Counted from the stretch's first letter, positions 9,026 through 17,179 are shown. The stretch is 64,000 nt of DNA from Chitinophagales bacterium (GCA_017303475.1 JAFLBO010000008.1:124001-188000), one strand, 5' to 3'. Program-made: numbers and translations. The notes: generated by a model from the letters alone, not told the origin.

Positions 9026-9124
9026 TTATTTTCTGCTCAGCAAACGGTAGTACAGTCCTTTTACAAAATAGTAAATTTTGTAAACCAATTGCGTAAAAGC
9101 ATCAGGAGGACTTTGTATCGGCAT
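9026..9124 (-). CDS. Possible 32-residue protein between iscS and iscU
   Basis: An ATG-initiated frame on the operon strand encodes 32 residues, starting MPIQSPPDAFTQLVYK and ending in Tyr/Leu/Arg-rich sequence (GLYYRLLSRK). It lies wholly in the 261-bp gap between iscS and iscU. It is basic and aromatic-rich, with no signal peptide and no recognised family. The position inside an operon and intact frame are the only support, so this is a candidate small ORF and not a firm gene. Confidence 0.3.
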   Translation of the reverse strand: MPIQSPPDAFTQLVYKIYYFVKGLYYRLLSRK

Positions 9125-9229
9125 GAGTTAACAGTGTTTCGGCGGGTTTAACCGCCGATGTTTGACAATTTTGAACAATTCTCCCCTCCCTCTTCAATCG
9201 TGTACTCATGTAATCTTCAATCATGTATT

Positions 9230-10450
9230 TTAGTGCGCCGTCCACTCAATCTTACTCAGATCTACCCCGTCTTTATACATTTCCCAGATTGGAGAAAGCT
9301 CACGCATATGGTTCACACCGTTGCGCACCAGCTCAATAGCCTGGTTCACTTCTTCCTCGGTAGTAAAACGCCCCAGGGAGAAACGAATGCTGGAGTGCGC
9401 CAGATCATCGCCCAAACCCATACCTACCAATACGTAGGAAGGCTCCAGCGACGCTGAGGTACAAGCCGAACCAGAAGAAACCGCAATGTTTTGATTGAAA
9501 GTCATCATCAGACCCTCTCCTTCCACGTGTTTGAAAGAGATATTGGATACGTGCGGCATACGGCTGTTTACATTGCCGTTTACCTTGGTTTCTTCCATTT
9601 TAGTCAGTTCAGCCTCCAGGTGATTGCGCAGTTTGCTGAGTCGTTCAGCATCCTGATGCATTTCTTCCCGGGCAATTTCTGCCGCTTTACCGAAGCCTAC
9701 AATGCCCGGAACGTTCAGTGTGCCGGAACGCATACCGCGCTCGTGGCCACCACCGTCCATCTGGGCAGTTACTTTAACCCGTGGGTTTTTACGACTCACA
9801 TAGAGCGCGCCAACACCTTTGGGGCCATACATTTTATGGGCCGTGAAGGACATCAGGTGCACGCCCAGCTCGCGCGGGTGGGTAGGAATTTTACCCACTG
9901 CCTGCGTAGCATCAGAGTGGAAAAGCACGCCATGTTTTTCGCACAACTTGGCAATTTCCTGCATGGGCTGAATCACACCGGTTTCGTTGTTGGCCCACAT
10001 CACTGAAATGAGAATGGTGTTGGGTTTGATGGCAGCTTCCAATTCTGCCAGATCAACCAGACCGTCTTCCTTAACTTTCAGGTAAGTGATTTCGGCGCCT
10101 TGTTTTTCCAGGTGACCACAGGTATCCAAAATGGCTTTGTGTTCGGTTTCAACCGTAATAATATGGTTGCCTTTTTTGGCATACATCTCGAACACACCTT
10201 TCAGTGCCAGGTTATTGCTTTCTGTTGCTCCGGAAGTGAAAATAATTTCTTTGTCCTCAACATTCAAAAGTTTGGCCACTTGCTCCCGGGCATAGTCCAC
10301 AGCATCCTCTGCTTCCCAGCCAAACTGGTGACTCCGGCTGGCTGCATTGCCGTGTTTTTCAAAGAAATAGGGCAACATTGCATCCACCACACGCGGGTCG
10401 CAAGGGGTGGTGGCATTGTTGTCCAGATATATGAGTTTGCGCTGGTTCAT
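9230..10450 (-). CDS. iscS: Cysteine desulfurase IscS
   Basis: This 406-residue PLP enzyme takes sulfur from cysteine for Fe-S assembly. Its start [19 protein letters not shown] is the canonical IscS N-terminus. The PLP-binding lysine lies in [12 protein letters not shown] (about residue 203), and the catalytic cysteine is in the mobile loop [15 protein letters not shown] (about residue 330). The ATG at 10450 is chosen over an upstream TTG at 10474, because a TACCTTTG -7 element overlaps the TTG and the transcript would begin downstream of it. It is the first gene of the isc operon. The long SACTSAS loop marks the group I (IscS-type) enzymes. Confidence 0.96.
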   Translation of the reverse strand: MNQRKLIYLDNNATTPCDPRVVDAMLPYFFEKHGNAASRSHQFGWEAEDAVDYAREQVAKLLNVEDKEIIFTSGATESNNLALKGVFEMYAKKGNHIITVETEHKAILDTCGHLEKQGAEITYLKVKEDGLVDLAELEAAIKPNTILISVMWANNETGVIQPMQEIAKLCEKHGVLFHSDATQAVGKIPTHPRELGVHLMSFTAHKMYGPKGVGALYVSRKNPRVKVTAQMDGGGHERGMRSGTLNVPGIVGFGKAAEIAREEMHQDAERLSKLRNHLEAELTKMEETKVNGNVNSRMPHVSNISFKHVEGEGLMMTFNQNIAVSSGSACTSASLEPSYVLVGMGLGDDLAHSSIRFSLGRFTTEEEVNQAIELVRNGVNHMRELSPIWEMYKDGVDLSKIEWTAH

Positions 10451-10471
10451 GTACTTATTTAGATTTAATCG

Positions 10472-10479
10472 CAAAGGTA
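10472..10479 (-). promoter_or_regulatory. Bacteroidota -7 element of the isc operon
   Basis: The minus-strand sequence TACCTTTG matches TAnnTTTG exactly, 22 bp upstream of the iscS ATG. No clear TTG was found at the expected -33 position. It settles the iscS start codon. Confidence 0.6.
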
Positions 10480-10640
10480 AACAGGGTTTAGGGAAAAAAG
10501 TTGGGTATTATTCATACAATTTCTAAACGTTTTATGGAACGCGGGTTGACAAATGAAACACGGATGACGCTGAGGACTCAGATTTAGAACTGACTTCGGC
10601 AGCCATTTTAAATATTACGTGTAAGAAATCACTTTATGGT

Positions 10641-10648
10641 TACTTTTG
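10641..10648 (+). promoter_or_regulatory. -7 element upstream of mutA
   Basis: TACTTTTG matches TAnnTTTG exactly. Transcription would begin near 10654, after an upstream in-frame ATG at 10646, which favours the ATG at 10709 as the true start of the downstream gene. Confidence 0.55.
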
Positions 10649-10708
10649 CACGCTTCAAAACGCCCTGCTAACCCTCGCTATCCGAGTTCCAAAAAAATCT
10701 GCGTTTCC

Positions 10709-11809
10709 ATGTTATCCGAGTTCCCTCCCGTGTCGAAAGCTGAATGGCTGAACCAGGTTGCCAAAGACCTCAAAGGGCGCCCCATGGAAGAACTGCTGTG
10801 GACGCGCGCGGATGGCTCCGTGGTTACACCATTTGTACATGCCGACGATTTCCAGCAGCCACCGGCGTCATTGGAAAGCACTGACAACAACTGGGAGATA
10901 GTTGAAGAAATTCAGGTTTCCGATCCCGTTACTGCCAACCGACAAGCCCTGGAAGCTCTGGAGGGTGGCGCTGAAAGCCTCTGTTTCGTACTGCATTCAA
11001 CTCCGGACGCAGCGACTTTTGGCCAATTATTGGACGGCATTTACCTGGATTACATCGGATTACACTTTGCAGGTAAAGCCGTGGATACCAATCCGGGTAT
11101 TTTCCTGGCGCTGCTGGAATCACTTGCTGCACAAAAAGGCATATCCACTACCGCCCTGAAAGGCAGCCTGGCTTACGATCCTGTGCCGGTATCCAGTGTG
11201 GTGGATTGGCGCTACCTGGCCGAACTGATCGAATATGCCCGCACTAAATTCCCGCAATTCAAACTCATACGGGTTGCTGCCAGCGCTGATACGAACTTGA
11301 AAGACACCATCCTGCATGCCAACACCTACCTGAAAAACCTATCCGAAAAAGGCCTTTCTGTTTCGGAAATCAGCCAAACCATGGAATTCTCCATCGCTAT
11401 TGGTAAAAGTTATTTTGTAGAAATTGCCCGCATCCGAGCCCTAAAATTACTTTGGCTAAATTTACTCCAGGCCTGGAAAGCACCGCTCAAATACCCATCC
11501 ATAGCTGTACAATACCAGCCTGAAACATATACTGACGACCTCTACACCAATATGATCCGCGCAACTACCATGGCCATGTCGGCCGTTCAGGGCGGCGCGG
11601 CGCGACTTACCGTGCTGCCATACGATGCGGGCCGGGAATCGCAGGCCAAATACCCGGCTACATTCTCCCGGCGCATTGCGCGCAACGTACAGCACCTGCT
11701 CAAAATGGAAAGTGCACTCGATGCTGTGTCTGATCCAGCTGCCGGAAGCTACTACATTGAAACACTGACCCGGCAATTGGCCGAAAGCGCCTGGCCAACA
11801 GAAGCCTGA
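10709..11809 (+). CDS. mutA: Methylmalonyl-CoA mutase small-subunit-like protein, C-terminally short
   Basis: This 366-residue protein matches the small (non-catalytic) subunit of adenosylcobalamin-dependent methylmalonyl-CoA mutase. Visible features are MLSEFPPVSKAEWLNQV at the start, the substrate-barrel segments IRATTMAMSAVQGGAARL and VLPYDAG, and DPAAGSYYIETLTRQLAESAW. Family members usually continue for many tens of residues after this last motif and include a degenerate B12-binding domain. Here the frame stops nine residues beyond SYYIETLTRQL. The large subunit mutB normally follows directly but is absent; convergent radC begins 7 bp after the stop. The protein may be a truncated relic or work with a distant mutB. 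The start is 10709 because of the -7 element at 10641. Confidence 0.8.
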   Translation: MLSEFPPVSKAEWLNQVAKDLKGRPMEELLWTRADGSVVTPFVHADDFQQPPASLESTDNNWEIVEEIQVSDPVTANRQALEALEGGAESLCFVLHSTPDAATFGQLLDGIYLDYIGLHFAGKAVDTNPGIFLALLESLAAQKGISTTALKGSLAYDPVPVSSVVDWRYLAELIEYARTKFPQFKLIRVAASADTNLKDTILHANTYLKNLSEKGLSVSEISQTMEFSIAIGKSYFVEIARIRALKLLWLNLLQAWKAPLKYPSIAVQYQPETYTDDLYTNMIRATTMAMSAVQGGAARLTVLPYDAGRESQAKYPATFSRRIARNVQHLLKMESALDAVSDPAAGSYYIETLTRQLAESAWPTEA

Positions 11810-11816
11810 CCATATT

Positions 11817-12509
11817 TCAGAGTATCCCTTCATCTGCAAAACTGAAGTAACCTCGCTCCGATATAATAAGGTGATCCAGCAGCGGGATGTCCAGAATTTT
11901 GCCCGCCTCCCGCATTTTTTTGGTCAGTTGCGTATCCGCCTCGCTGGGCTTCAGGTTGCCGGAAGGATGGTTGTGCACCGCAATAATAGCCGAGGCTTTG
12001 GCATCAATAGCCATTTTAAAAGCTATTTTTACATCGGCAACTGTACCGGCCGAGCCGCCAATACTGAGTTGTTCCCGACTGAATATCTCATTTGCTTTGT
12101 TGAGAAACAGCAACCAAAACTCCTCATGATGCAAATCGTTCAACATGGTGGAAATAGCCAGATACGCATCCCTGCTGGTGCTCACCCGCGGTCGCTCGCG
12201 CAGATCCGATAACTGTCGGCGCCTGCCAAGCTCCAACGATGCAGCTATGGTAATGGCTTTGGCTTCGCCAATACCTTTAAAACGCTGCAACTCCGTAATG
12301 GAGCGTTTGCCCAGTTCATGGAGATTGTTGTCTACAGTGCTTAAAATCCGTTGCGCCAAACCAACGGCGCTTTCGCCCATACTGCCGGAGCCCAATAAAA
12401 TGGCCAGCAGTTCGGCGTCGGATAAAGCATGGCGCCCCTTCAAGAGCATTTTTTCACGCGGGCGGTCTTCCTCCGCCCAGGCACTTATGGCCAGGGAATG
12501 TGTTTTCAT
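11817..12509 (-). CDS. radC: RadC family JAB-domain protein
   Basis: This 230-residue protein has an N-terminal helix-hairpin-helix region (LQRFKGIGEAKAITIAAS) and a C-terminal JAB/MPN metalloprotease-like fold. The JAMM signature HNHPSGNLKPSEAD is at about residues 176-190. It was historically annotated as DNA repair protein RadC, but the true biochemical role is unsettled. The full-length form with the HhH domain is the chromosomal type, not the short plasmid type. The ATG at 12509 gives MKTHSLAISAWAEEDRPREK, a standard RadC start. It is convergent with mutA. Confidence 0.93.
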   Translation of the reverse strand: MKTHSLAISAWAEEDRPREKMLLKGRHALSDAELLAILLGSGSMGESAVGLAQRILSTVDNNLHELGKRSITELQRFKGIGEAKAITIAASLELGRRRQLSDLRERPRVSTSRDAYLAISTMLNDLHHEEFWLLFLNKANEIFSREQLSIGGSAGTVADVKIAFKMAIDAKASAIIAVHNHPSGNLKPSEADTQLTKKMREAGKILDIPLLDHLIISERGYFSFADEGIL

Positions 12510-12540
12510 AAGATTTCACGTACCGGCGGGTTTAGCCGCC

Positions 12541-12576
12541 GATGGGTTTGATGGGTTTGATGAGTTTGAAAAGGGT
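12541..12576. repeat. 9-bp GGGTTTGAT tandem array
   Basis: Three to four units of GGGTTTGAT/GAGTTTGAA lie just upstream of radC. Read on the minus strand they are the TCAAACCC word that recurs at 25098-25160, 25440-25815 and 37480-37530. Confidence 0.7.
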
Positions 12577-12665
12577 TAACAAGCTGCTAATTAAACCAGG
12601 GTCTAATGTCCAACGTCTAAAAGTCCAACATCCAAAAATACTCTGTTCACTTAACAATTGCAAAT

Positions 12666-13061
12666 ATGAAAATCAAATTTCTTTTCGCTGCACTGGCAGT
12701 AGCCTTCGCAGGCATGTCGTTCACTATGGCCAATTTTGGCCCATGGGAATTGTTAGGCTCCCGAAAAATCAACTACAAAGTTGATCGGGACGAAATACTG
12801 GTTACCCGCGCAGAGGGTGTGTTTTCTGCCATTCAAATTAGGGTAAAACGCAGCCCGATCAATATGCACAAACTGGCTGTTCACTACGGAAACGGCGATG
12901 TGGAAGAAATTGACCTCCGTCAGAGTTTCCGCGCAGGTAGCGAAAGCAGGGTCATTGATCTACCTGGCAACAAACGTATTATCCGCAAAGTAGTGATGTG
13001 GTACGACACCAAAAACCTCGCCGCCGGCAAAGGCGTGGTGGAGCTTTGGGGTAAACATTAA
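12666..13061 (+). CDS. Small exported protein, DUF2541-like
   Basis: This 131-residue protein has a signal peptide (MKIKFLFAALAVAFAGMSF) and a compact beta-rich domain. The pattern is an initial GPWELLGSRKINYKVDRDEI, central PINMHKLAVHYGNGDVEEI, then GSESRVIDLPGNKRIIRKV and WYDTKN...VVELWG. This arrangement recalls the DUF2541 family, whose function is not established; the family match is from memory. It is likely periplasmic. The gene is flanked downstream by a strong terminator hairpin and appears monocistronic. Confidence 0.75.
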   Translation: MKIKFLFAALAVAFAGMSFTMANFGPWELLGSRKINYKVDRDEILVTRAEGVFSAIQIRVKRSPINMHKLAVHYGNGDVEEIDLRQSFRAGSESRVIDLPGNKRIIRKVVMWYDTKNLAAGKGVVELWGKH

Positions 13062-13106
13062 TTGGTTAGACCTCGGAAGAGGCCCCACCTTTTTCTATAA
13101 AACATC

Positions 13107-13143
13107 ATGAGTGATCCCGAATTTGGGGGTCACTCATTTTTCT
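13107..13143 (+). terminator. Rho-independent terminator
   Basis: A 12-bp stem (13107-13118 with 13126-13137, one G-U pair) and a 7-nt loop are followed by TTTTCTTT. It lies 46 bp after the stop of the DUF2541-like gene. Confidence 0.8.
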
Positions 13144-13214
13144 TTCCGGCAACAGCATTTCATCCCACATCTCACGCTGCCGATCGCAGTTGAAAAAAAG
13201 TTTATCGAATAATT

Positions 13215-13233
13215 TAGTTTACAATGTAAACTA
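13215..13233. promoter_or_regulatory. Palindromic operator candidate
   Basis: TAGTTTAC-AAT-GTAAACTA is a perfect 8+3+8 palindrome, 47 bp upstream of the start codon of the membrane protein/winged-helix regulator pair. The position and symmetry fit autoregulation by a dimeric winged-helix protein; the encoded regulator at 13863 is the obvious candidate. Confidence 0.55.
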
Positions 13234-13279
13234 GTTTGCATATTTGCATCATTAATAATGCAAACCAAATTATTCACCC

Positions 13280-13879
13280 ATGCAAACAACGGAAAAAATA
13301 CTGTCTCCCCTGGAAAGTCTCCAGGTCATTAGGGAAACCATCGACATTGCCAAGCGCACTTTTCGCGACAACGGTTTCCACTTTCTGCTTTGGGGCTGGC
13401 TAGTGGCCATTGCCAGCCTGGTGCACTGGTATCTGGCAACCAACAATCTCCACGAGCACCCCGAAATGGCCTGGGGCATCATGGTCATTATCGGTATGCC
13501 GGCTGCCATCATCCGGGAATGGCGTCGGGAAAAGAACAAACGGGAACCCAATGTTTTCAGTCAGTGGTACAATATGATCTGGCTTGGATTTGGCATTTCC
13601 ATGATTCTGGCCATCACGCTGGCGGTAAAAAACCACCTCTCTCCTACCCCATTCATCCTGATTCTGATGGGTTTTGCCACATTCATGTCGGGCATCATGC
13701 TCAAATTCCGGCCCTTGATTTTTGGCGCCATCGTGATTTGGGCCGGCGCACTGTGGTGCCTCTTCCTTTCTGATGTTCAACACCTGTTGGTACAGGGCGC
13801 CTGCGCCATATTTGGCTACCTGCTTCCAGGATATTTACTCAACCAAGAGGTAAAAAAAGGCCATGTACCAGGAGCTTAA
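13280..13879 (+). CDS. Integral membrane protein cotranscribed with a winged-helix regulator
   Basis: This 199-residue protein has a hydrophilic N-terminus (about 35 residues with SPLESLQVIRETIDIAK) and four to six hydrophobic segments: around residues 36-53, 67-80, 95-117, 121-140, 143-160 and 170-185. No enzymatic motif is seen. Its gene overlaps the downstream regulator by 17 bp, a tight translational coupling. Pairs of this kind, a small membrane protein plus a MarR/ArsR-like winged-helix protein, are common in Bacteroidota, but I know of no assigned function. Confidence 0.8.
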   Translation: MQTTEKILSPLESLQVIRETIDIAKRTFRDNGFHFLLWGWLVAIASLVHWYLATNNLHEHPEMAWGIMVIIGMPAAIIREWRREKNKREPNVFSQWYNMIWLGFGISMILAITLAVKNHLSPTPFILILMGFATFMSGIMLKFRPLIFGAIVIWAGALWCLFLSDVQHLLVQGACAIFGYLLPGYLLNQEVKKGHVPGA

Positions 13880-14165
13880 CCCACTGCTGCTTTCCCAACT
13901 CAGGTTAGCCATTTTGTCATACCTGATGGTGGCCCGGGAAGCCGAATTCAATATACTAAAGGAAAAAACCGGCGCCACCAGCGGCAACCTCAGCGTACAA
14001 GTAGGCAAACTTCAGGAGGCGGGATATATTACGGTGGAAAAAACCTACAAAAACAATTATCCACTCACGCTTTGCCGTATCACACCGGAAGGTATTATTG
14101 CCTTTGAGCAGTTTTATCAGGATCTGAAAACGTATTTCGACAATCAAAAGCCTCCATCTCCCTGA
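13863..14165 (+). CDS. Winged-helix DNA-binding transcriptional regulator
   Basis: This 100-residue protein consists of one winged helix-turn-helix: LRLAILSYLMVAREAEFNILKE, the recognition-helix region TSGNLSVQVGKLQEAGYI, and the wing VEKTYKNNYPLTLCRITPEG. It ends in an alpha-helical tail that probably dimerises. The pattern fits the ArsR/MarR-like family found as short single-domain regulators in Bacteroidota. No metal-binding cysteines are seen. It overlaps the membrane-protein gene upstream and probably binds the palindrome at 13215-13233. Confidence 0.87.
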   Translation: MYQELNPLLLSQLRLAILSYLMVAREAEFNILKEKTGATSGNLSVQVGKLQEAGYITVEKTYKNNYPLTLCRITPEGIIAFEQFYQDLKTYFDNQKPPSP

Positions 14166-14198
14166 TGAGAATGGATTAAGGTGTGCATCCGCATCAAG

Positions 14199-14250
14199 GC
14201 TAAAAGAAAAGGAGCCATTCCGGCGACGGAATGGCTCCTTTTCTTTTAGC
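14199..14250. terminator. Strong bidirectional terminator hairpin
   Basis: Perfect 24-bp arms (14199-14222 and 14227-14250) surround the tetraloop GCGA. Because the arms carry A-rich and T-rich outer segments, each strand ends in TTTTCTTTTAGC. It closes the regulator operon and marks the left boundary of the AT-richer patch. Confidence 0.85.
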
Positions 14251-14401
14251 ACCGGCTACCGACATGCCAGCCGCTATGCTGCGTATTGCGTCAAGAAAAC
14301 AACTTTTATTAAACGTGAATTAGCTTTTTTTTACTTTGCAACGTTAATTTTACTAACCAGATGCATCCTGAACATTATTTACCATACCAACACAGTTCAA
14401 A

Positions 14402-15136
14402 ATGAAAAATACTACTTCAATCTTACTTCTTACACTGCTATTTCCTGCCATTGCTTTAACGCAAACCTTCCAAATGGAGATAGATCACTTAAATACACTT
14501 TTACAAACTGGGGAAAAAACACCTCAAGAAGTGACAATCATGAAAAAGGCGCTAATTGAAGCGTGTGGTGACTCGAAAAACTATCCAGTTCTACCCTATG
14601 ATACCCTTTCAGGTTCCTTCAATTTTATTTATGTTTTAGAATGTCCTAAAGTGCCAAAAGATGTTTTGTTCAAAAGGGTAAAGGAATGGTGCGCGCTCTC
14701 ATATGTAGATATTGAGCATGTGCTCCGATACGAAGATGTTGCAAGTGGTAAAATAATTATAAAAGGATATACACCAATGGCATATAGAAAAACGTACAAA
14801 GGCTGGTTTGGTCAAACTAAGACCTATTCCCAATCAAGCAAGGGGTATCATACAATGGTCGTTACCTGTAAAGATGGAAAAGTAAAGTTAGAGGTTAAAG
14901 ATATTCGCTTCTCATTTAATAGCCGCCCATATTGGTCAAGCTATACCAATTCTTTTGTGACCGGCTCTGAGTCTGAGATTTACCTAAATCAAATGTTCCC
15001 AATCACTAAAATCGAACCATATGTAGAATGGATAGGGCTATTGGATTTGGGCAGCCAATCCGTTTTAGAATACAAAAGGCACTCTTTAAATCTTCATTTG
15101 TATTTACTAAACTGGGAGAATGACTACAAATTTTAG
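14402..15136 (+). CDS. Exported DUF4468-like protein
   Basis: This 244-residue protein has a signal peptide (MKNTTSILLLTLLFPAIALTQ). Its central segment resembles the DUF4468 (TBP-like fold) domain of Bacteroidota lipoproteins: FNFIYVLECPKVPKDVLFKR, then WCALSYVDIEHVLRYEDVASG and KIIIKGYTPM. No lipobox is visible. Codon use is AT-richer than the flanking housekeeping genes. The frame ends at TAG 15134-15136. The very next codon begins, in the same frame, a fragment related to DNA methyltransferase C-termini, so this C-terminus may itself be a recombination joint. Confidence 0.7.
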   Translation: MKNTTSILLLTLLFPAIALTQTFQMEIDHLNTLLQTGEKTPQEVTIMKKALIEACGDSKNYPVLPYDTLSGSFNFIYVLECPKVPKDVLFKRVKEWCALSYVDIEHVLRYEDVASGKIIIKGYTPMAYRKTYKGWFGQTKTYSQSSKGYHTMVVTCKDGKVKLEVKDIRFSFNSRPYWSSYTNSFVTGSESEIYLNQMFPITKIEPYVEWIGLLDLGSQSVLEYKRHSLNLHLYLLNWENDYKF

Positions 15137-15313
15137 AATCCCCATTTGCCAGGGATTTTTCACAATGGCTACCAACCCGCACAAAAGTGGCTCAAAGACC
15201 GCAAAGACCGGGAATTGGGCTTTGAGGATATTTTGCACTATCAGAAAATCGTGGTGGCTTTGGTGGAAACGGATAGGATTATGAGAGAGGTGGATAAAGT
15301 GGGGGTGGTGTAG
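15137..15313 (+). pseudogene. C-terminal remnant of a DNA methyltransferase/restriction-type gene
   Basis: A 58-codon open stretch in the same frame as the preceding gene, but after its stop codon, reads IFHNGYQPAQKWLKDRK followed by DILHYQKIVVALVETD and RIMREVDKV before TAG at 15311. I recognise this pattern as the extreme C-terminus of large N6-adenine methyltransferase or type ISP-like restriction-modification proteins. There is no start codon or catalytic part. It is best read as the surviving 3' end of a deleted R-M gene. Confidence 0.55.
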
Positions 15314-15384
15314 CTGAAAGCAAAAGCAGTACACCGCGCCTGTTTGGGGGGCAACCCTAAATCGTAAAAAATCAAAATAAGCCA

Positions 15385-15717
15385 ATGCAACACCAGGGGC
15401 TTTTTATCCGGGACTACCTGCAAAGTCATAGCTATCTACTTGATGAGGTGGTAGAGTTAACGGGCATTTCTGAAGAGCAGTTAAACGAATATTTGGAAAT
15501 GCCCGTTGTGCTGGGGGACGTTGTGGCGAAAATCGCCTTTCATATTGCAGCCAAGCTACCAGAAGATTTCTTCAAATTGCCGGGGGATGGGCAGCCGTTC
15601 GGGCAACCTGAAAGCAACGCCTTAAGCCACCTTTGGCAGTGTGTTGGTACATATCTAGTATCTTTTGGGCCATATGAGAAGTGCTCCGCGTCGATGTTGG
15701 AGAGGTTAAGAAGGTGA
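15385..15717 (+). CDS. Possible HTH (XRE/HigA-like) protein
   Basis: This 110-residue ORF has an ATG at 15385. Residues 7-60 form a helical region resembling a Cro/HigA-type HTH: LFIRDYLQSHSYLLDEV, then LTGISEEQLNEYLEMPV and VVAKIAFHIAAKLPEDFFKL. The C-terminal half has no known pattern. Antitoxin-type proteins often have this layout, but no toxin ORF is adjacent: upstream is a methyltransferase remnant and downstream a 64-residue ORF. Function is unassigned. Confidence 0.5.
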   Translation: MQHQGLFIRDYLQSHSYLLDEVVELTGISEEQLNEYLEMPVVLGDVVAKIAFHIAAKLPEDFFKLPGDGQPFGQPESNALSHLWQCVGTYLVSFGPYEKCSASMLERLRR

Positions 15718-15929
15718 AAAAAAGCCAGAGGAATTCTAAATTAGCGATATTAATGCAGCGCGCGACAGAATTAATTCATCGAAAAACGTTTTTTTATGAT
15801 AAAAAGCAAATCTTAGAGCATTTTTGAGCAACCAAATTGTTAATGCCATGTCTGCTCATAGCATAAATAACTATTAAGGTGCACCTTTGCCCCTCGATTC
15901 CTAGTTATAACCTATAAATCAATTTTTGC

Positions 15930-16124
15930 ATGAAAAACAGAAAGCAGCGCCGCATCCTTCGTCGCACTATTCGGGAGTATCAGCAACTTATCGGGGAAGG
16001 TGTGCCTCCTGTACCTACTTTTCTTCCTCCACCAACCAAACCAGGTGAAATGTTCCAGAAGTTTACCTTGTACAACGAAAATCGTCGTACATACACAGAC
16101 ATTAAAACTGAGTACATAGGTTAA
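15930..16124 (+). CDS. Small basic hypothetical protein
   Basis: This 64-residue ORF starts with a strongly basic helix (MKNRKQRRILRRTIREYQQL), continues through a proline-rich stretch (GVPPVPTFLPPPTKPGE), and ends with an aromatic/charged tail. It lies 15 bp before the serine-protease gene in the same orientation and may be cotranscribed. No family is recognised. The basic N-terminus could bind nucleic acid, but that is speculation. Confidence 0.5.
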   Translation: MKNRKQRRILRRTIREYQQLIGEGVPPVPTFLPPPTKPGEMFQKFTLYNENRRTYTDIKTEYIG

Positions 16125-16139
16125 ATATTATTACAACAA

Positions 16140-17057
16140 ATGCCAAATCTAAAAGAAGTTTTACAGGAGATCCAAGACGCTCTTGCAAATGGTGACAAAT
16201 CCCCCCTTGATTCGATAAGACGAAAATATTTAGCCAATGTCCATGAAATGACTGGCAGAAATGTCATTGCATACTATTCCGGCTGGTTAAACAAAGGGAA
16301 TGCTCCCGATGTAGAAATCAACGACAAGGACAAAAACTCTTTTATGACCTGTATTCATAGGTTAGACAGAACACTTGGCTTGGATTTAATACTTCACACA
16401 CCAGGTGGTGATTTAGCGGCCACAGAAAGCCTTGTCGACTATCTGTTTTCCATGTTTGGCAATGACATTCGCTGTATCGTGCCCCAGATTTCAATGTCTG
16501 CGGGAACAATGATAGCTATGTCATGTAAGGAAATCATGATGGGTAAGCAGTCTAATTTAGGGCCAATTGACCCACAATTTGGTGGAATTGCTTGCCAAGC
16601 TGTTGTAGAAGAATTTGAGGAAGCCAAAAAAGATGTACAAAAGAACCCTTCCAGCGCTCCACTATGGCAAGTAATAATTAGTCGTTACCATCCAACATTC
16701 ATCGGGTCATGCAAAAATGCAATTGCATGGTCAAAGAGTTTGGCGGAAGATTGGTTGGGGCGCAATATGTGCGTAGGGCAAAAGGCAAAAGTTGATTCAA
16801 TACTTAAAGAATTTAGTGACCATGCCCAAAGTAAGTCTCACTCTCGACATATTTCAAAGGAAAAGTGTAAAAGTGTGGGTTTGAAAATTGTGGACATGGA
16901 GGATGACAATGACCTTCAGGACATAATTTTAACAACTCATCATGCTTATATGCACACATTTGCACATTCTGCTGCTGTTAAAATAGTTGAAAATCATTTG
17001 GGTATAGCTTTGATGGAGTTTGAACGTGTCCTTCAAGAGCCTCCTGTTACCCCTTAA
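16140..17057 (+). CDS. ClpP-fold serine protease of the SDH_sah (serine dehydrogenase proteinase) family
   Basis: This 305-residue cytoplasmic protein has the ClpP/SppA crotonase-like signature: ILHTPGGDLAATESL near residues 84-98, and the nucleophile serine in ISMSAGTMIAM (Ser120). After it come KEIMMGKQSNLGPIDPQFGG and a helical C-terminal half. No signal peptide or anchoring segment is evident, unlike SppA. Family members are predicted proteases; several occur in mobile islands, but substrate and role are unknown. The gene sits in an AT-rich patch ending at a tRNA and is the most intact gene there. A membrane-independent ClpP-like protease beside R-M debris invites a defence interpretation, which is inference only. 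Confidence 0.85.
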   Translation: MPNLKEVLQEIQDALANGDKSPLDSIRRKYLANVHEMTGRNVIAYYSGWLNKGNAPDVEINDKDKNSFMTCIHRLDRTLGLDLILHTPGGDLAATESLVDYLFSMFGNDIRCIVPQISMSAGTMIAMSCKEIMMGKQSNLGPIDPQFGGIACQAVVEEFEEAKKDVQKNPSSAPLWQVIISRYHPTFIGSCKNAIAWSKSLAEDWLGRNMCVGQKAKVDSILKEFSDHAQSKSHSRHISKEKCKSVGLKIVDMEDDNDLQDIILTTHHAYMHTFAHSAAVKIVENHLGIALMEFERVLQEPPVTP

Positions 17058-17108
17058 GAATCCTTTACAGGCAATAAAAAAATCATTTTCTCCTATTTAG
17101 AGGGTGTT

Positions 17109-17129
17109 TGTATGCAAAATGTATGCAAA
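17109..17129. repeat. Direct repeat TGTATGCAAA, candidate att remnant
   Basis: Two 10-bp copies, separated by one A, lie between the serine-protease gene and the tRNA 3' end. Paired TATGCAAA-type repeats beside a tRNA resemble integrase arm or core sites, but no integrase gene is present in the window. Confidence 0.35.
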
Positions 17130-17134
17130 TAAAA

Positions 17135-17168
17135 AACGACTTACACGGCACTGTCCGCGTAAGTCGTT
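17135..17168 (-). terminator. tRNA terminator hairpin
   Basis: AACGACTTAC pairs with GTAAGTCGTT, plus three further inner pairs after one mismatch, with a 6-nt loop. On the minus strand the hairpin is followed by TTTTTATTT, 12 bp downstream of the tRNA 3' end. Confidence 0.7.
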
Positions 17169-17179
17169 GATTTTTAAAG

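Noticed and set aside
14302..14402. Integrase or full att duplication for the tRNA-adjacent patch
   Set aside because: No integrase ORF and no copy of the tRNA 3' end could be found on the left side; only a short TGTATGCAAA direct repeat near the tRNA remains as a hint.
15385..15717. Complete toxin-antitoxin pair
   Set aside because: An HTH-like ORF is present but no adjacent ORF resembles a toxin.
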